This document shows, piece by piece, positions 1 through 9,323 of a stretch of DNA of 64,000 nt (its first letter is position 1; the number at the start of each line of letters is the position of its first letter). The translations under genes were made by a program, and so were the position numbers. This DNA comes from Salvator merianae (Eukaryota; Chordata; Lepidosauria; Squamata; Teiidae): positions 46,740,743 through 46,804,742 of the forward strand of contig QVOM02000112.1 in the NCBI GenBank assembly GCA_003586115.2, written 5' to 3'. Under the pieces are notes generated by a model. That model had not been told where the DNA came from, did no database searches, and saw only the letters and a list, made by a program, of their open reading frames with translations.

Positions 1-477
1 AGCGAGTGGGAGAGGAGGGAAATCAACGCGCAGGGAATCCCTCCCTGCACGTTGATTTCCCTCCCTCCCACTGGCTGCCTGATTCACCCTACTCTGCCCG
101 CGCTGACAGAGTAGGGTAAATCAGGCAGCCAGCGGGAGAGCAAGGAAATCAACGTGAAGGGAGGGATTCCCTTCGCATTGATTTCCCTCCCTCCCGCTGG
201 CTGTCTCTCATTCGCCCTAGTCTGTCAGTCGCATGCGCACACTGACAGACTGGGGGGGGGGGAATGAGAGAGAGGCGAGCGCCATCGGAAACAGAGAAAT
301 CAAGGCAAAGGATCTTTCCTTCGCCTTGATTTCTCTGCTTCCAGTCGTGGCGAAAATCTTCGCCGCGAAGACGAAGGGCTTCATTTTTGCACATATTTTT
401 TTCATGCAAAAACGAAGCCCCGTAGCTTCGCAGGAATGCGAAGCGAAAGGGGAAAAGTGCCTTCGTGCACACCCCTA
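1..477. mobile_element. Non-autonomous hAT-like element, right part; cut by the window edge
   Basis: The right end reads GTGCACACCCCTA and nearly matches the right end of the complete element at 7996-9135 (GTGCACATCCCTA), including the adjoining TTC-rich subterminal sequence with GAAGC and GCGAAA words. The left end lies outside the window, so target duplications cannot be tested. The body is almost wholly inverted repeats and has no transposase coding. Assignment to hAT rests on the better-preserved relative, which has an 8-bp target duplication. Confidence 0.6.
18..410. repeat. Run of consecutive hairpins inside the hAT-like element
   Basis: At least six inverted repeats follow one another: about 18-60; 71-95 with 108-132 (25-bp arms, one mismatch, 12-base loop); about 145-188; about 199-230 with 240-275; about 293-337; and about 378-410. 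Two of the stems share the word AAATCAACG, and a third carries a variant, AAATCAAGG. The run therefore looks like repeated duplication of a subterminal palindrome. Confidence 0.75.
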
Positions 478-640
478 GTCATGAGTCAAATCCAGATCAT
501 TGCTCTGACTTCCACCCCTTCCTATTCTAAACTCCTCCTGATACTGCAAATGATTGGTTTGTACAACCTGTCAATCTCCCAGCTTTGCTTCTGTGCAAAA
601 ATGATCTCAAGCGAAAAATCAGATGCATAGCTGCTTAGAC

Positions 641-955
641 TCTTATCAGCACTTTTGCACAGGAAAGCAACATGTCTTTTCAGTTGCTTTGTGCAAAAGT
701 GCAGGTTCTTAAGAGCATTCCTGAGCAAGAGTAAAAGGAAACAAAAAAAATTGGTAGCAACTGAAATCACGTACCACTGCACATGATCGGTTGACATGAT
801 CTTTATCAGTACTTTTGTGCAGGAAAGCAAAATGTCTTTTCAGATGCTTTTGTGCATAAGCACAGGTCCCTAAGAGCAGTCCTACACAAAAGTAGTAGAA
901 AACATACAAACAAAACTTAGCAACCAGAATTATGCACTGCTGCACATGACTTGTT
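641..955. repeat. Two-copy tandem duplication, period about 160 bp
   Basis: Unit 1 (641-800) and unit 2 (801 to about 955) both begin with a TTATCAG word and run in parallel through AGGAAAGCAA and ATGTCTTTTCAG to GCACATGA near their ends. Each unit contains an internal inverted repeat in which GCACTTTTGCAC-type sequence pairs with its complement about 50 bases on. I see no coding function. It may be part of an older transposon. Confidence 0.65.
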
Positions 956-2108
956 GATTTGATAGTGGGGGGTAAAGAGAGGAAACACATTCTCACCTCT
1001 CCCAGAATGCCCACACGGAACTTTACAAAAAATCTGCATTGATGGTCACAACATGAAAATGCAGCAGGCGAAATTAAGGAATGTGCTGTAAGTGCAGAAA
1101 AAAAGCTCTCTACAAAAACTGCAGATTACAAGGCTATAATCCACATTTGCCACAAGATTTCTCCTTTAGGTGTGATTTTTTCTGCAATAGAAACTATTCA
1201 AATCCACCTTAAAACCTGTGTCTAGCGAGACCCTAAACTGCTTTTGAACCACTTATTTTTACTATGTGAGGATGCAACCTGTGTCTTGTAAGAGAAGCGC
1301 AGGCAAGCAGACCCACAAATTTTACTACCTCCTTGAACTAGCTTTGCCATAAATCCAGTATATTGCTAGTAAAGCTCAATAGCATCTCATCTGGGTGAGT
1401 TAGTACACCATTCATCTGTTCCTCTACTGTACATTAAAAGCTTAGTTTGAAAGGCTGCTCAGAACAATTAGTGCCTTTCCCCACTCTGATTGCAGCTGAA
1501 GAGTTTTAAACCCTAACCTATTGTGGGTACTTCTTGGGAAACATTCAGTCAGTCTGTTCCAGATTACAGCATCCTTTTTAGATTGCAAGGACAATAAAAG
1601 CACTGGTCAAATTCAGCACAAGTCAGTCCATCATGTGGAGATGCAGTCTTAGAGGGACAAGGCCATTACTTAATCTCTGCCTGATGAGCCCTGCTCCAGG
1701 GCCCTGGTTCTCTTCCCGATTGTTCCAAGGCAGCCATTGTGAGATGGCTCATTCTGCTGCTGACGCCTGCTTTCCGAGCCATTTTTGCCCTTTCCAACTC
1801 GCTTATTTAAGATAAGCAATGACACGAAAAACACCTCTGTGTTAATGAGTGGCTAGACAGTTTTATTCTCTGCAGATTATGAGAGCACGTAGTTCCCAGA
1901 GACCTGGTCTTTCCTTCTTTTTCCTTTTTCCTCCCTATAAAAACACAAACAAGGCGAAATAAAAACACAGGAGCGCTCAAGCTGTCCGCGTACTGTGACG
2001 CTATCCATACTGACTCAAACACAATGCCTTCCCCTGCAGCGGAAAGCAGCACGAAGTCAGGTTGCCGAGTCATGCTTTTAATCTTTCTTTCTTCTGCTTG
2101 CAGAGCCT
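956..2108. other. No recognisable feature
   Basis: This is AT-rich, low-complexity-poor DNA with only short open frames that lack recognisable motifs. I see no clear repeat, splice-bounded exon or RNA gene. Confidence 0.4.
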
Positions 2109-2165
2109 GCTGGGATGGGATGGGATGGGATGGAGAGGGGAGGGGAGGGGAGGGGAGGGGAGCGG
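2109..2165 (+). repeat. G-rich pentanucleotide microsatellite
   Basis: Four GGGAT units run into about five GGGGA units. The G-tract spacing on the plus strand is compatible with G-quadruplex formation. Confidence 0.85.
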
Positions 2166-2640
2166 AGGAGATAACGCTGCAATAGAAAATGCTAATCAGA
2201 CGGGGAGCACAAAGATCCAGCTGCCTCTGAGGCTTTTCTTGCCTGTTTTGTAGTAGACTTTTTCACACAAGGGAGCACAACACTAACATGACTTGGCTAC
2301 GATAAGTAGTAAGGATTTGGTAGATGCCTGCATCTGTCTGGTTACCAGACCATTTCAGTTTCTGCGCACAAACAGAGGAAAGGGGAAGAAATATGTTTCC
2401 CGCAAAATCTTAAATTATATTTATTGGGATCTGTTTTTATCTTGTTTGCTGATTCCCCCCTCACACACGCATGCACACACACCTGCTTTTTCATTGGACC
2501 CATTTTTTCCCACCTAGGATTGTTTTTAGAGTCATCCAAGTGGATTAGGAATCATGTAATGAATAAGTTGGTGTTACTGAACAGTGCCTCTGCCTCTTTT
2601 TTTTACAGCAGTTCACCCTTGCACCAGGGTAGGCATGAAG

Positions 2641-2776
2641 TTATCTGCAAAAATGCCTCTCTTCTGACTCAGCTGTGCTGCCTATAAATATCTGCAAAAA
2701 TGCCCCTCTCCTGACTCAGCTGTACTATATCTGCAAAAATGCCGCTCTTCTGACTCAGCTGCACTACCTATAAATG
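2641..2776 (+). repeat. Tandem repeat, three units of about 45-58 bp
   Basis: The phrase ATCTGCAAAAATGCC followed by CTGACTCAGCTG occurs three times in a row. The first and third units also carry CCTATAAAT. The units differ in length and by scattered substitutions, so the array is not recent. Confidence 0.85.
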
Positions 2777-3365
2777 TGGTAACAGTGGATGATAGTTGGA
2801 GGATCATCTATCCCAGGAGAAGCCTCTGTTTGAAAGAGTCTGCTATCAAAGGATAGCCAGTTTAAAGATAAAGGATCTTAAGGAAGCAGAGGCCTTGATA
2901 GTTTTCCATGAATAGTAAAGCATGTAAGATGAACCCTGCTGGGCACAGCACTTGATGCATGTGCACAAAATGACACCATTTGCTGCTAAGCCAAGGGATG
3001 AGAGCAGATGCTGTTGTGGTGATGGCAGCTGTGTGACCTTACACTATGAAAATTCTTTTAATCTGCTATGGTGGGGAGCAGAGTGAACCACCCTAACAGC
3101 AGCCTGGCCTCATGTGTTTTCACCAGATGTGGAGACAACATGCAGGAGAACAATGTGAGCATGGCATGGCATCCATGTGTAGGCATGACCTTGATCACCA
3201 GGAAATGTTCTCTCATAGAATGTTTCTTAACCTAGCTATATAAACATTCAGGTTACTTCAAGCCCAAATTCAAAAGACCCATGAAGTCTTTCTTGGTTTG
3301 GAACCTCAGTGCCTCATGGAACATTCGCTTTCATATCAGCCTTCTCAAGCTCTGAGCTAATAATC
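2777..3365. other. No recognisable feature
   Basis: I see no convincing coding, RNA or repeat signal between the tandem repeat and the next interspersed element. Confidence 0.4.
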
Positions 3366-3797
3366 TAAGGCCCTGTCTAGATGGGGGGAATATAGCACCA
3401 TTTTGGTGCTGCTATGATGGGATTGCCATATGTATCTATGGCAACCCCTCCATAGATACGCTATATCCTCCTAAAATGTGTGATATCCTATTTTGGGAAA
3501 ACCTGGTTCTCATGGTGGGTTTTCCCGAAATAGTGCTATCACTTACCTTGTAGACAGAGCTGCCATTGTTGTTCTGGCCGCTGTGCATGTGTGGGGGCTA
3601 AAATAGATGGCTGTGTATGCATGGTGGTCACGATTGCGCACTTCCAGGTATTTTGCATTGGATAAATATCCAGAAGTTGTGTACCCAAAAGCGCACAGAC
3701 AGCGTGGTCCCCTGTGCTGTCCAGCCAACAGGCAGTCATTCCAGTCATTGCATATCGCCTGTTGGTGCTATATTTGGCTGGCATCTGGAGTTGACCT
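3366..3797 (+). mobile_element. Interspersed repeat R1, copy 1 (MITE-like)
   Basis: It is homologous to 15030-15578 along its length; shared landmarks are GAATATAGCACCAT, a GGGATTGCCATA block, TAAAATGTGTGATA and GAGTTGACCT at the end. The left end (AGGCCCTGTCTAGAT, then AATATAGCACCA) matches the complement of the right end (AGGTCAACTCCAGAT, then AATATAGCACCA), giving imperfect terminal inverted repeats of about 36 bp. I could not find a clean target duplication, so the superfamily is open. Confidence 0.65.
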
Positions 3798-3955
3798 GAG
3801 ACTCTTCAGATGTTTCCTTGCTTTATATGAAAAGTGACAACAAAGGAATAAGCCTTTTCCTCAGTGAACCCATATCTTGTAGACTATTCTCCAGTGGCGT
3901 AGCGAGCCGCTTTGCCACCCGGGGCTACTCGCCATTTTGACGCCCGGGGCTAGGG

Positions 3956-4090
3956 GCGGGGCCAGCGACTGCGCACGCGCGTGGGCGGGGCCAGCGACTG
4001 CGCACGCGCGTGGGCGGGGCCAGCGACTGCGCACGCGCGTGGGCGGGGCCAGCGACTGCGCATGCGTGTGGGCGGGGCCAGCGAGCGCGC
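3956..4090 (+). promoter_or_regulatory. 29-bp tandem array of NRF1-like plus GC-box motifs
   Basis: About four 29-bp units each contain a GC box (GTGGGCGGGGCC) next to an NRF1-type palindrome. The sites at 3970-3981, 3999-4010 and 4028-4039 read TGCGCACGCGCG and fit the NRF1 consensus YGCGCAYGCGCR exactly. The unit at 4057-4068 has one CpG-decay change. Both factors are classic activators of TATA-less CpG-island promoters. Binding or promoter activity is inferred, not shown. Confidence 0.6.
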
Positions 4091-4104
4091 ATGCCCCGTT
4101 CGTC

Positions 4105-5200
4105 GCCCCGGCCAGCGGCGGCCTCGCTCCTCGCCCCGGCCCGCCCGGCGGGGATCGCGCTCATCGACCCGACCCGCCCGGCGACGGCCTCGCTCCTCGC
4201 CCCGGCCCGCCCGGCGGCGCCCTCGCTCGTCGCCCCGGCCCGCCCGGCGGGGATCGCGCTCCTCGACCCGACCCGCCCGGCGGCGGCCTCGCTCCTCGCC
4301 CCGGCCCGCCCGGCGGCGCCCTCGCTCGTCGCCCCGGCCCGCCCGGCGGGGATCGCGCTCCCCGACCCGACCCGCCCGGCGGCGGCCTCGCTCCTCGCCC
4401 CGGCCCGCCCGGCGGCGCCCTCGCTCGTCGCCCCGGCCCGCCCGGCGNNNNNNNNNNNNNNNNNNNNNNNNNNNNNNNNNNNNNNNNNNNNNNNNNNNNN
4501 NNNNNNNNNNNNNNNNNNNNNNNNNNNNNNNNNNNNNNNNNNNNNNNNNNNNNNNNNNNNNNNNNNNNNNNNNNNNNNNNNNNNNNNNNNNNNNNNNNNN
4601 NNNNNNNNNNNNNNNNNNNNNNNNNNNNNNNNNNNNNNNNNNNNNNNNNNNNNNNNNNNNNNNNNNNNNNNNNNNNNNNNNNNNNNNNNNNNNNNNNNNN
4701 NNNNNNNNNNNNNNNNNNNNNNNNNNNNNNNNNNNNNNNNNNNNNNNNNNNNNNNNNNNNNNNNNNNNNNNNNNNNNNNNNNNNNNNNNNNNNNNNNNNN
4801 NNNNNNNNNNNNNNNNNNNNNNNNNNNNNNNNNNNNNNNNNNNNNNNNNNNNNNNNNNNNNNNNNNNNNNNNNNNNNNNNNNNNNNNNNNNNNNNNNNNN
4901 NNNNNNNNNNNNNNNNNNCCGGCGGGGATCGCGCTCCCCGACCCGCCCGGCGGCGGCCTCGCTCCTTGCCGCGACCCGACCGCGCTCCTCGCCCCGGCCC
5001 GCCCGGCGCCGGCCGCGCCCCGGCCCGCCCGGCGCCGGCCTCGCTCGTCGCCCCGGCCCGCCCGGCGAGGATCGCGCTCCCCGACCCGACCCGCCCGGCG
5101 GCGACCTCGCTCCTCGCCCCGGCCTACCTGGCGGGGCCTCGCTCCTCGCCCCGGCCCGCCCGGCGGCGGCCGCGCTCCTCGCCCAGGCCTGCCCGGCGGC
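4105..5200 (+). repeat. GC-rich minisatellite, 33-bp monomer in a 99-bp higher-order unit
   Basis: The word GGGATCGCGCTC recurs at 4151, 4250 and 4349, a 99-bp period. Each 99-bp block splits into three related 33-bp monomers containing CCCGGCCCGCCCGGCGG-type sequence. Monomers after the gap (4919 to about 5200) are less regular. The same monomer, inverted, occurs in fewer copies in 52772-53347, so the array was amplified from a motif native to the transposon family. Confidence 0.85.
4448..4918. other. Assembly gap of 471 N inside the minisatellite
   Basis: The unknown bases sit wholly inside the 33/99-bp array, so the true array length is unknown and the gap size may be an estimate. Confidence 0.97.
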
Positions 5201-5519
5201 GGCTTCGATGGCCCTGCCTGCGCGCATGCGCGCTCGCTGGCTCCGCCCACACGCACGCCGGCAGGCCGGGCGACGAGCCCAGCCGCCGCAGGGCGACAAA
5301 GCGACGAGCACGTCTGTCGCCGGGCGGGCCGGGGCGACGAGTGTGGCCGCCGCTGGGCAGGCCGCCCGGGGCGACGAGCGCGGGCGCCCGGGGCGGAGAG
5401 CGAGGGCGCCGGTGGGCGGGGCCTTGGCTTCAATGGGCCGGACGCCCCGGAAAACGCGCCGCCCGGGGCGCTCCGCCCCCCCCGCCCCCCCCTCGCTACG
5501 CCAGTGCTATTCTCCAAAG

Positions 5520-5556
5520 ACTTACCTGATGCCTAACATCCTTTGGGCATCAGGTA
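5520..5556. repeat. Short perfect hairpin
   Basis: TTACCTGATGCC pairs with GGCATCAGGTAA across a loop of about 12 bases, directly outside the hAT element. No function is assigned. Confidence 0.6.
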
Positions 5557-5573
5557 AAATCATTTATTTGCTC

Positions 5574-5659
5574 TCACTACTTAAGGAACATCAAAATTAT
5601 AAAAAAAGAAAAAAACAAGTAAAAATAGAACAAAAACAAAGTCACTACTTAAGGAACAT
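5574..5659 (+). mobile_element. A-rich insertion flanked by an 18-bp target duplication
   Basis: TCACTACTTAAGGAACAT occurs at 5574-5591 and again at 5642-5659. Between the copies lie 50 A-rich bases (5592-5641). A long flanking duplication around an A-rich tract is the signature of target-primed reverse transcription, so this may be a retrotransposition event that kept only the tail. A simple local duplication is the alternative. Confidence 0.6.
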
Positions 5660-6059
5660 TTTTACGCAATAGTTGGCAGCTTTTGTTTGGCAGTTAATTA
5701 TTATTTTAGATTGTAGTTGTCTCTTGGTTTATAATCCTGTTTTATAGCAATGTACCAAACTCACATTTGTCAAATATAAACAGAGCTTAGAGGCCAAGGA
5801 CTGGTAGGTGCTTTCCCTAACAGCTGTGGTTCTGATCGGCTTCCCTACCTTACTTGCAAGTAGAACTGCAAAGCAGGAAACTTACTTGCTTTCTCCGTTC
5901 CCCATCACAGCCTTTATAGGCCTCTTTGCGGGCAGACCTGCAGTGTGCAAGAGCATGCATGCATGTGATGCCATTGCATATGAATGTGACATCATTACAT
6001 ATGTGCAACCACATGCTGAAGCTCTCTGTGCACACACAATGATGTCATACATACACACA

Positions 6060-6281
6060 CTGTTGCACACTGCAGGCCCCACCCAGATGTGGTCAAACCT
6101 GAACCAGTTCAAATCATACAGGGTGGTTCAACTAGTTCACATGCTTCCACGGTTTGGTTCAATCCAAACCAAAACTATTGAACAGGAGGTTGGTTTGGTT
6201 CTAGATCAAAGCAGTTGAACCACTTTGTTCAATTATAACAGGTTTAAAAACTAATCAGTCTGGCACATCTCTACTAGTTTC
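6060..6281. mobile_element. Degenerate right end of a hAT-like element
   Basis: Sequence rich in TTGAAC, GGTTC and AACCAAA words ends in GGCACATCTCTACTAG, which resembles the CTAGGGATGTGC-type ends of the hAT-like elements here. The left end and target duplication were not found, so this is tentative. Confidence 0.35.
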
Positions 6282-6580
6282 TCTTAATATGGAGAAGGAA
6301 GGATGCTATTCTTGTAGTGCCCTTCCTGTGTTATGCAATGTGCTCCTTTCTTTTTCTCCAGCTGAGCTGAACTGTGTTAAGGTCCATTTGCAGCCAATGG
6401 AACTTGCATTATGGTTTGAGTCCCATTTTAGCTAATAGAAAACACAGGGTTTGCAGCCACCACATCATGCTGCGCTTCCAACTTCTCCTAAGGGCTGCTG
6501 ACTTAAAATCTTTGACAATGCCTATTTTTTCCATATAAAGCCCCTTTTCTTAAAACCTGTTTTGCGCTATAAAAAGACTT

Positions 6581-7403
6581 AGGGTGTGATCAGACTGGCT
6601 ATTTTGGGCGTCTTCCAGTTGCACGGAAGCTGTGGCATTCATAAAGCTCCTTGGTGAAGACGTCTCTGTGCCTCTCAGAGGCTGCCTGGGTCATCTTTTC
6701 TATATTCGGCTTTTCTGTGCTTTTGGGTCGCCTTGGGGAGCACCTCAACCAATCAGAGCCTTGCAGGAAGCCGTGGGACAATAGTACAAGAAGGGAGGGG
6801 TGAGTGAGCTCTTGCCAGCACGGGAAACTTTCAAACTCCTTGCCTTCTGCAGATAAAAAAAGACATTGGTAGCGAGGCGTGGGAGAAAGCCCCTTGCTGC
6901 TAAAGTCCAGTGTGTTTTTTTAACTACAGAAGGCAAGGGGTTTGAAAAGTTTCTCCGCACTGGCAAACCTCTCCCTCTCCTTTTCTCCCCATGCCGGCAA
7001 ATCTCTCCCTCTGCTCAGTTCAACTGAGGCATCCACTTCCTGCCTCTCCGCAGAAGCAGCTTCCATGCAAGTCCTTAACTGCCAGGATTTTCCCTTTTCC
7101 AAAGAAAACGTCTTCCTCTCTGCCCGCTGCTCCGGTTCCCCGAGGCGTCGGTAAATGGGAAAATAAGGGATCCGGTGACGTGAGGAAATCCTGGCAGTTA
7201 AGGAGTTAACGACTTGGGGAACTGCTTGGCAGAGAGGCAGGGAGTGGCCAATCAGCAAGCAGCTCCCTTTGCAGGCTGTGATGTTGGATCGGTGAATTGC
7301 CTCATCGGTAAGTGTATGTGGAAGGCTTTTTTCCTGTGCACCCAGGAATTATCTGTTCCTTTCATGCAGGTGATTTTAAAAATTGCTAGTCTGAACACAG
7401 CCT
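6581..7403. mobile_element. DNA-transposon-like element with 25-bp terminal inverted repeats
   Basis: The left end AGGGTGTGATCAGACT and the complement of the right end AGGCTGTGTTCAGACT match over about 25 bp with five differences. Two large internal hairpins are present: about 6824-6863 with 6914-6953 (CCTTGCCTTCTG against its complement), and 7073-7093 with 7182-7202 (TTAACTGCCAGGAT). No clean target duplication is visible. Open frames here run through the hairpins and have no transposase motif, so I treat the element as non-autonomous. Confidence 0.65.
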
Positions 7404-7987
7404 TAAACTGTTAAGAGTTCACACCCTGAGCAGGAGCAGCTGCAAAGATAATGTGGGTACCCAAACTGAATATCTGATTGGATTAGTGCAGCTTGTTTAC
7501 ATGACTTGGACAACCTGAATGCTGCCAAATTTCCTTATTAACCCTTTCCCCCATCTGAACAACCCACTTTCCCACCTGTCCCCAGGGTATCTTTTTTGGG
7601 TATAAAAGCAAGTCCTTTGTTCACTCTGTGTCTCTGGCTTTCACTGAGTAAACAGTTACTTCTCTGGCTTTCACTGGGTCCACTCTTAACAGCTAAAATC
7701 AAGGTCCTCAATTCATTTGGAGCCCACCCTATATTCTACAAGAGCTGAACTTTGATCTTTGACTCCCCAAAGTACATTCCTTCCTTGAAGAGCTGAACCT
7801 GGTCTTCAGTTTTGTGCAAAGTCCATTCCATCATTACTTCAGGAGCTGAACTGTGAGTCTTTGGTTTTCCCAAAGTCCACCCTGCATTCTATACATGCCC
7901 CCAGTGAGAAGGTACCAAGGAACAACCTTTCTGTGTGTGCTCTTGGCGGAGATTTGAGCTGACTCTCCCCCTTTTACCCCCAGAGAA
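7404..7987. other. No recognisable feature
   Basis: The stretch holds repeated phrases around GAGCTGAAC and AAAGTCCA at about 7745-7885, suggesting a loosely repeated unit of about 60 bp. It has no coding or terminal-repeat signal. Confidence 0.35.
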
Positions 7988-7995
7988 GCTGCTGT

Positions 7996-9135
7996 TAGGG
8001 CTGTGAACGAAATTTCGAAGCAACGAAATTTCATATGAATTTCGTTGCTTCGCGACTTTTGCATCGAATGCGAAGTGGCATCTCCATTGCGAAAGCGAAT
8101 GGCGAAAGTCCCGGCCATTTTCGCTAATTTTCAGGACCTTCGCCACTCGCCACGAATGGCCGCTTTCGTCTTTTTTCACTGCGAAAACGTCGAAGCCTCG
8201 AAGCTCGGTGGCTTCATAGCCTCAAGTCTCTCTGCCTCTAGAGGTGGAAATTGTAATGCATCACATTAGGAAAGAAGGTATTTTTTTAACTCTTCGCCTG
8301 CCTCGCAGCGATAGCACAGCATGAGGATGAGAAAATCAGATGGCTAGGAGTTAATAAAACTTCTTTGATGGTGGTATATAGTTCTGCGGTTTGAAACGGA
8401 GGGCAAGACGAGGCGTCATTTCGCTGCTGCTCGGAAGTAGGGAGGGAGTTATTTAATCCTGCGGCTGCCTCCAGTCTTCTAAATTATGCGCTTAGCTGAA
8501 GGCAGTTGCTTTGCGCATCACTGGCTGAGCCCGCCCGCCTCATAGGCGAGGTAATAATTTCTGTGTCCCAAATGATCGGCACGGACAGCAGCCAGCGACG
8601 AGTCACGCCGATAAGTTAAAGTGACAGAAGTTAGCGCGCATGCGCGCACAGACATGAGCATCGAAAAGGCATCGAAAATGACAAAAAATCAAAGCGAAAA
8701 AAATCCCTTCGCTGGCTGTCGCTTGCTTTCGCCTCTCTGACGTATTAGCAAAATCATAGCACTTCCAAGCAACCTCGCGATCTGTAGTGAGGAACCCCCA
8801 ACGTGCCTTCGTTGCTTTGAATCCTGCTACAAACCAGCCGCCGGCTAAAAGTAAGTGAAATTTTTACCTTTAACAAAGCAACTCCTTAAATTAGCAACAT
8901 AGACGGTCAAATATGGAAGGGACAGGGCAGGGGGATATGCGGCGTTTCCCTATAGAAAGAAGTGTTTTCGCTACTTATTTCATTCATTTTGCACTTCCGG
9001 GATTTTTGCGAAAATTTTCGCAGCGAAAATGAAAGTCGCCATTTTCGCGACCTCCATTTTCATACGAAAACGAAGCAACGGAGCTTCGATGCTTTGCGAA
9101 ACGAACAGCGAAAATTCCTTTCGTGCACATCCCTA
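7996..9135. mobile_element. Non-autonomous hAT-like element with perfect 8-bp target duplication
   Basis: The element begins TAGGGCTGTGAACGAAA and ends with the complement of TAGGGATGTGCACGAAA. It is flanked by GCTGCTGT at 7988-7995 and 9136-9143, a perfect 8-bp duplication. The ends are dense in GAAGC, GCGAAA and TTTTCG words arranged as internal inverted repeats. The 1,140-bp length and lack of transposase frames point to a deletion derivative or MITE. An NRF1-like palindrome lies near the middle. The element at 1-477 belongs to the same group. Confidence 0.88.
8635..8646 (+). promoter_or_regulatory. NRF1-like palindrome
   Basis: CGCGCATGCGCG fits the NRF1 consensus YGCGCAYGCGCR exactly. 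It lies in the unique centre of the hAT-like element; activity is not shown. Confidence 0.4.
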
Positions 9136-9291
9136 GCTGCTGTGTGTGTTGGTTCTTGTTGTATACTGGGCTTTCCACCTAGAATTCCTGGTGAAATCAC
9201 TGCTTTTGAGTCAGAGAGAGAAAAGTACTGTATATGCAACCTCCCTACTTGCAAGCTGAATCACTGAGCCAGGGGAGACCCTTGTCATTTT

Positions 9292-9323
9292 CCACTTCTG
9301 AGTTAAACCACTTCTGAGTTAAA
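9292..9323 (+). repeat. 16-bp tandem duplication
   Basis: CCACTTCTGAGTTAAA occurs twice in direct succession. Confidence 0.85.

Larger units (their letters stand above)
3892..5506 (+). mobile_element. GC-rich non-autonomous hAT-like element, long copy
   Basis: The element begins CAGTGGCGTAGCGAG, and the complement of its right end reads CACTGGCGTAGCGAG. It is flanked by a perfect 8-bp direct repeat, CTATTCTC, at 3884-3891 and 5507-5514, the duplication length expected of hAT transposition. The interior is extremely GC- and CpG-rich: a 29-bp tandem array, then a 33-bp minisatellite broken by 471 unknown bases, then a unique GC-rich tail. Related copies lie at 24843-25105, 40091-40367 and 52772-53347. 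The long open frames seen here on both strands are a product of repeat lengths divisible by three and a lack of AT-rich stops. There is no transposase motif. Confidence 0.9.

Noticed and set aside
3956..5200. CRISPR-like array
   Set aside because: Repeat units are directly adjacent with no unique spacers, and the sequence is a vertebrate transposon.
3925..5672. Six-hundred-codon-scale Pro/Arg/Ala/Gly-rich proteins on both strands
   Set aside because: They exist in several frames at once, lie entirely within a minisatellite-bearing transposon, and cross an assembly gap.
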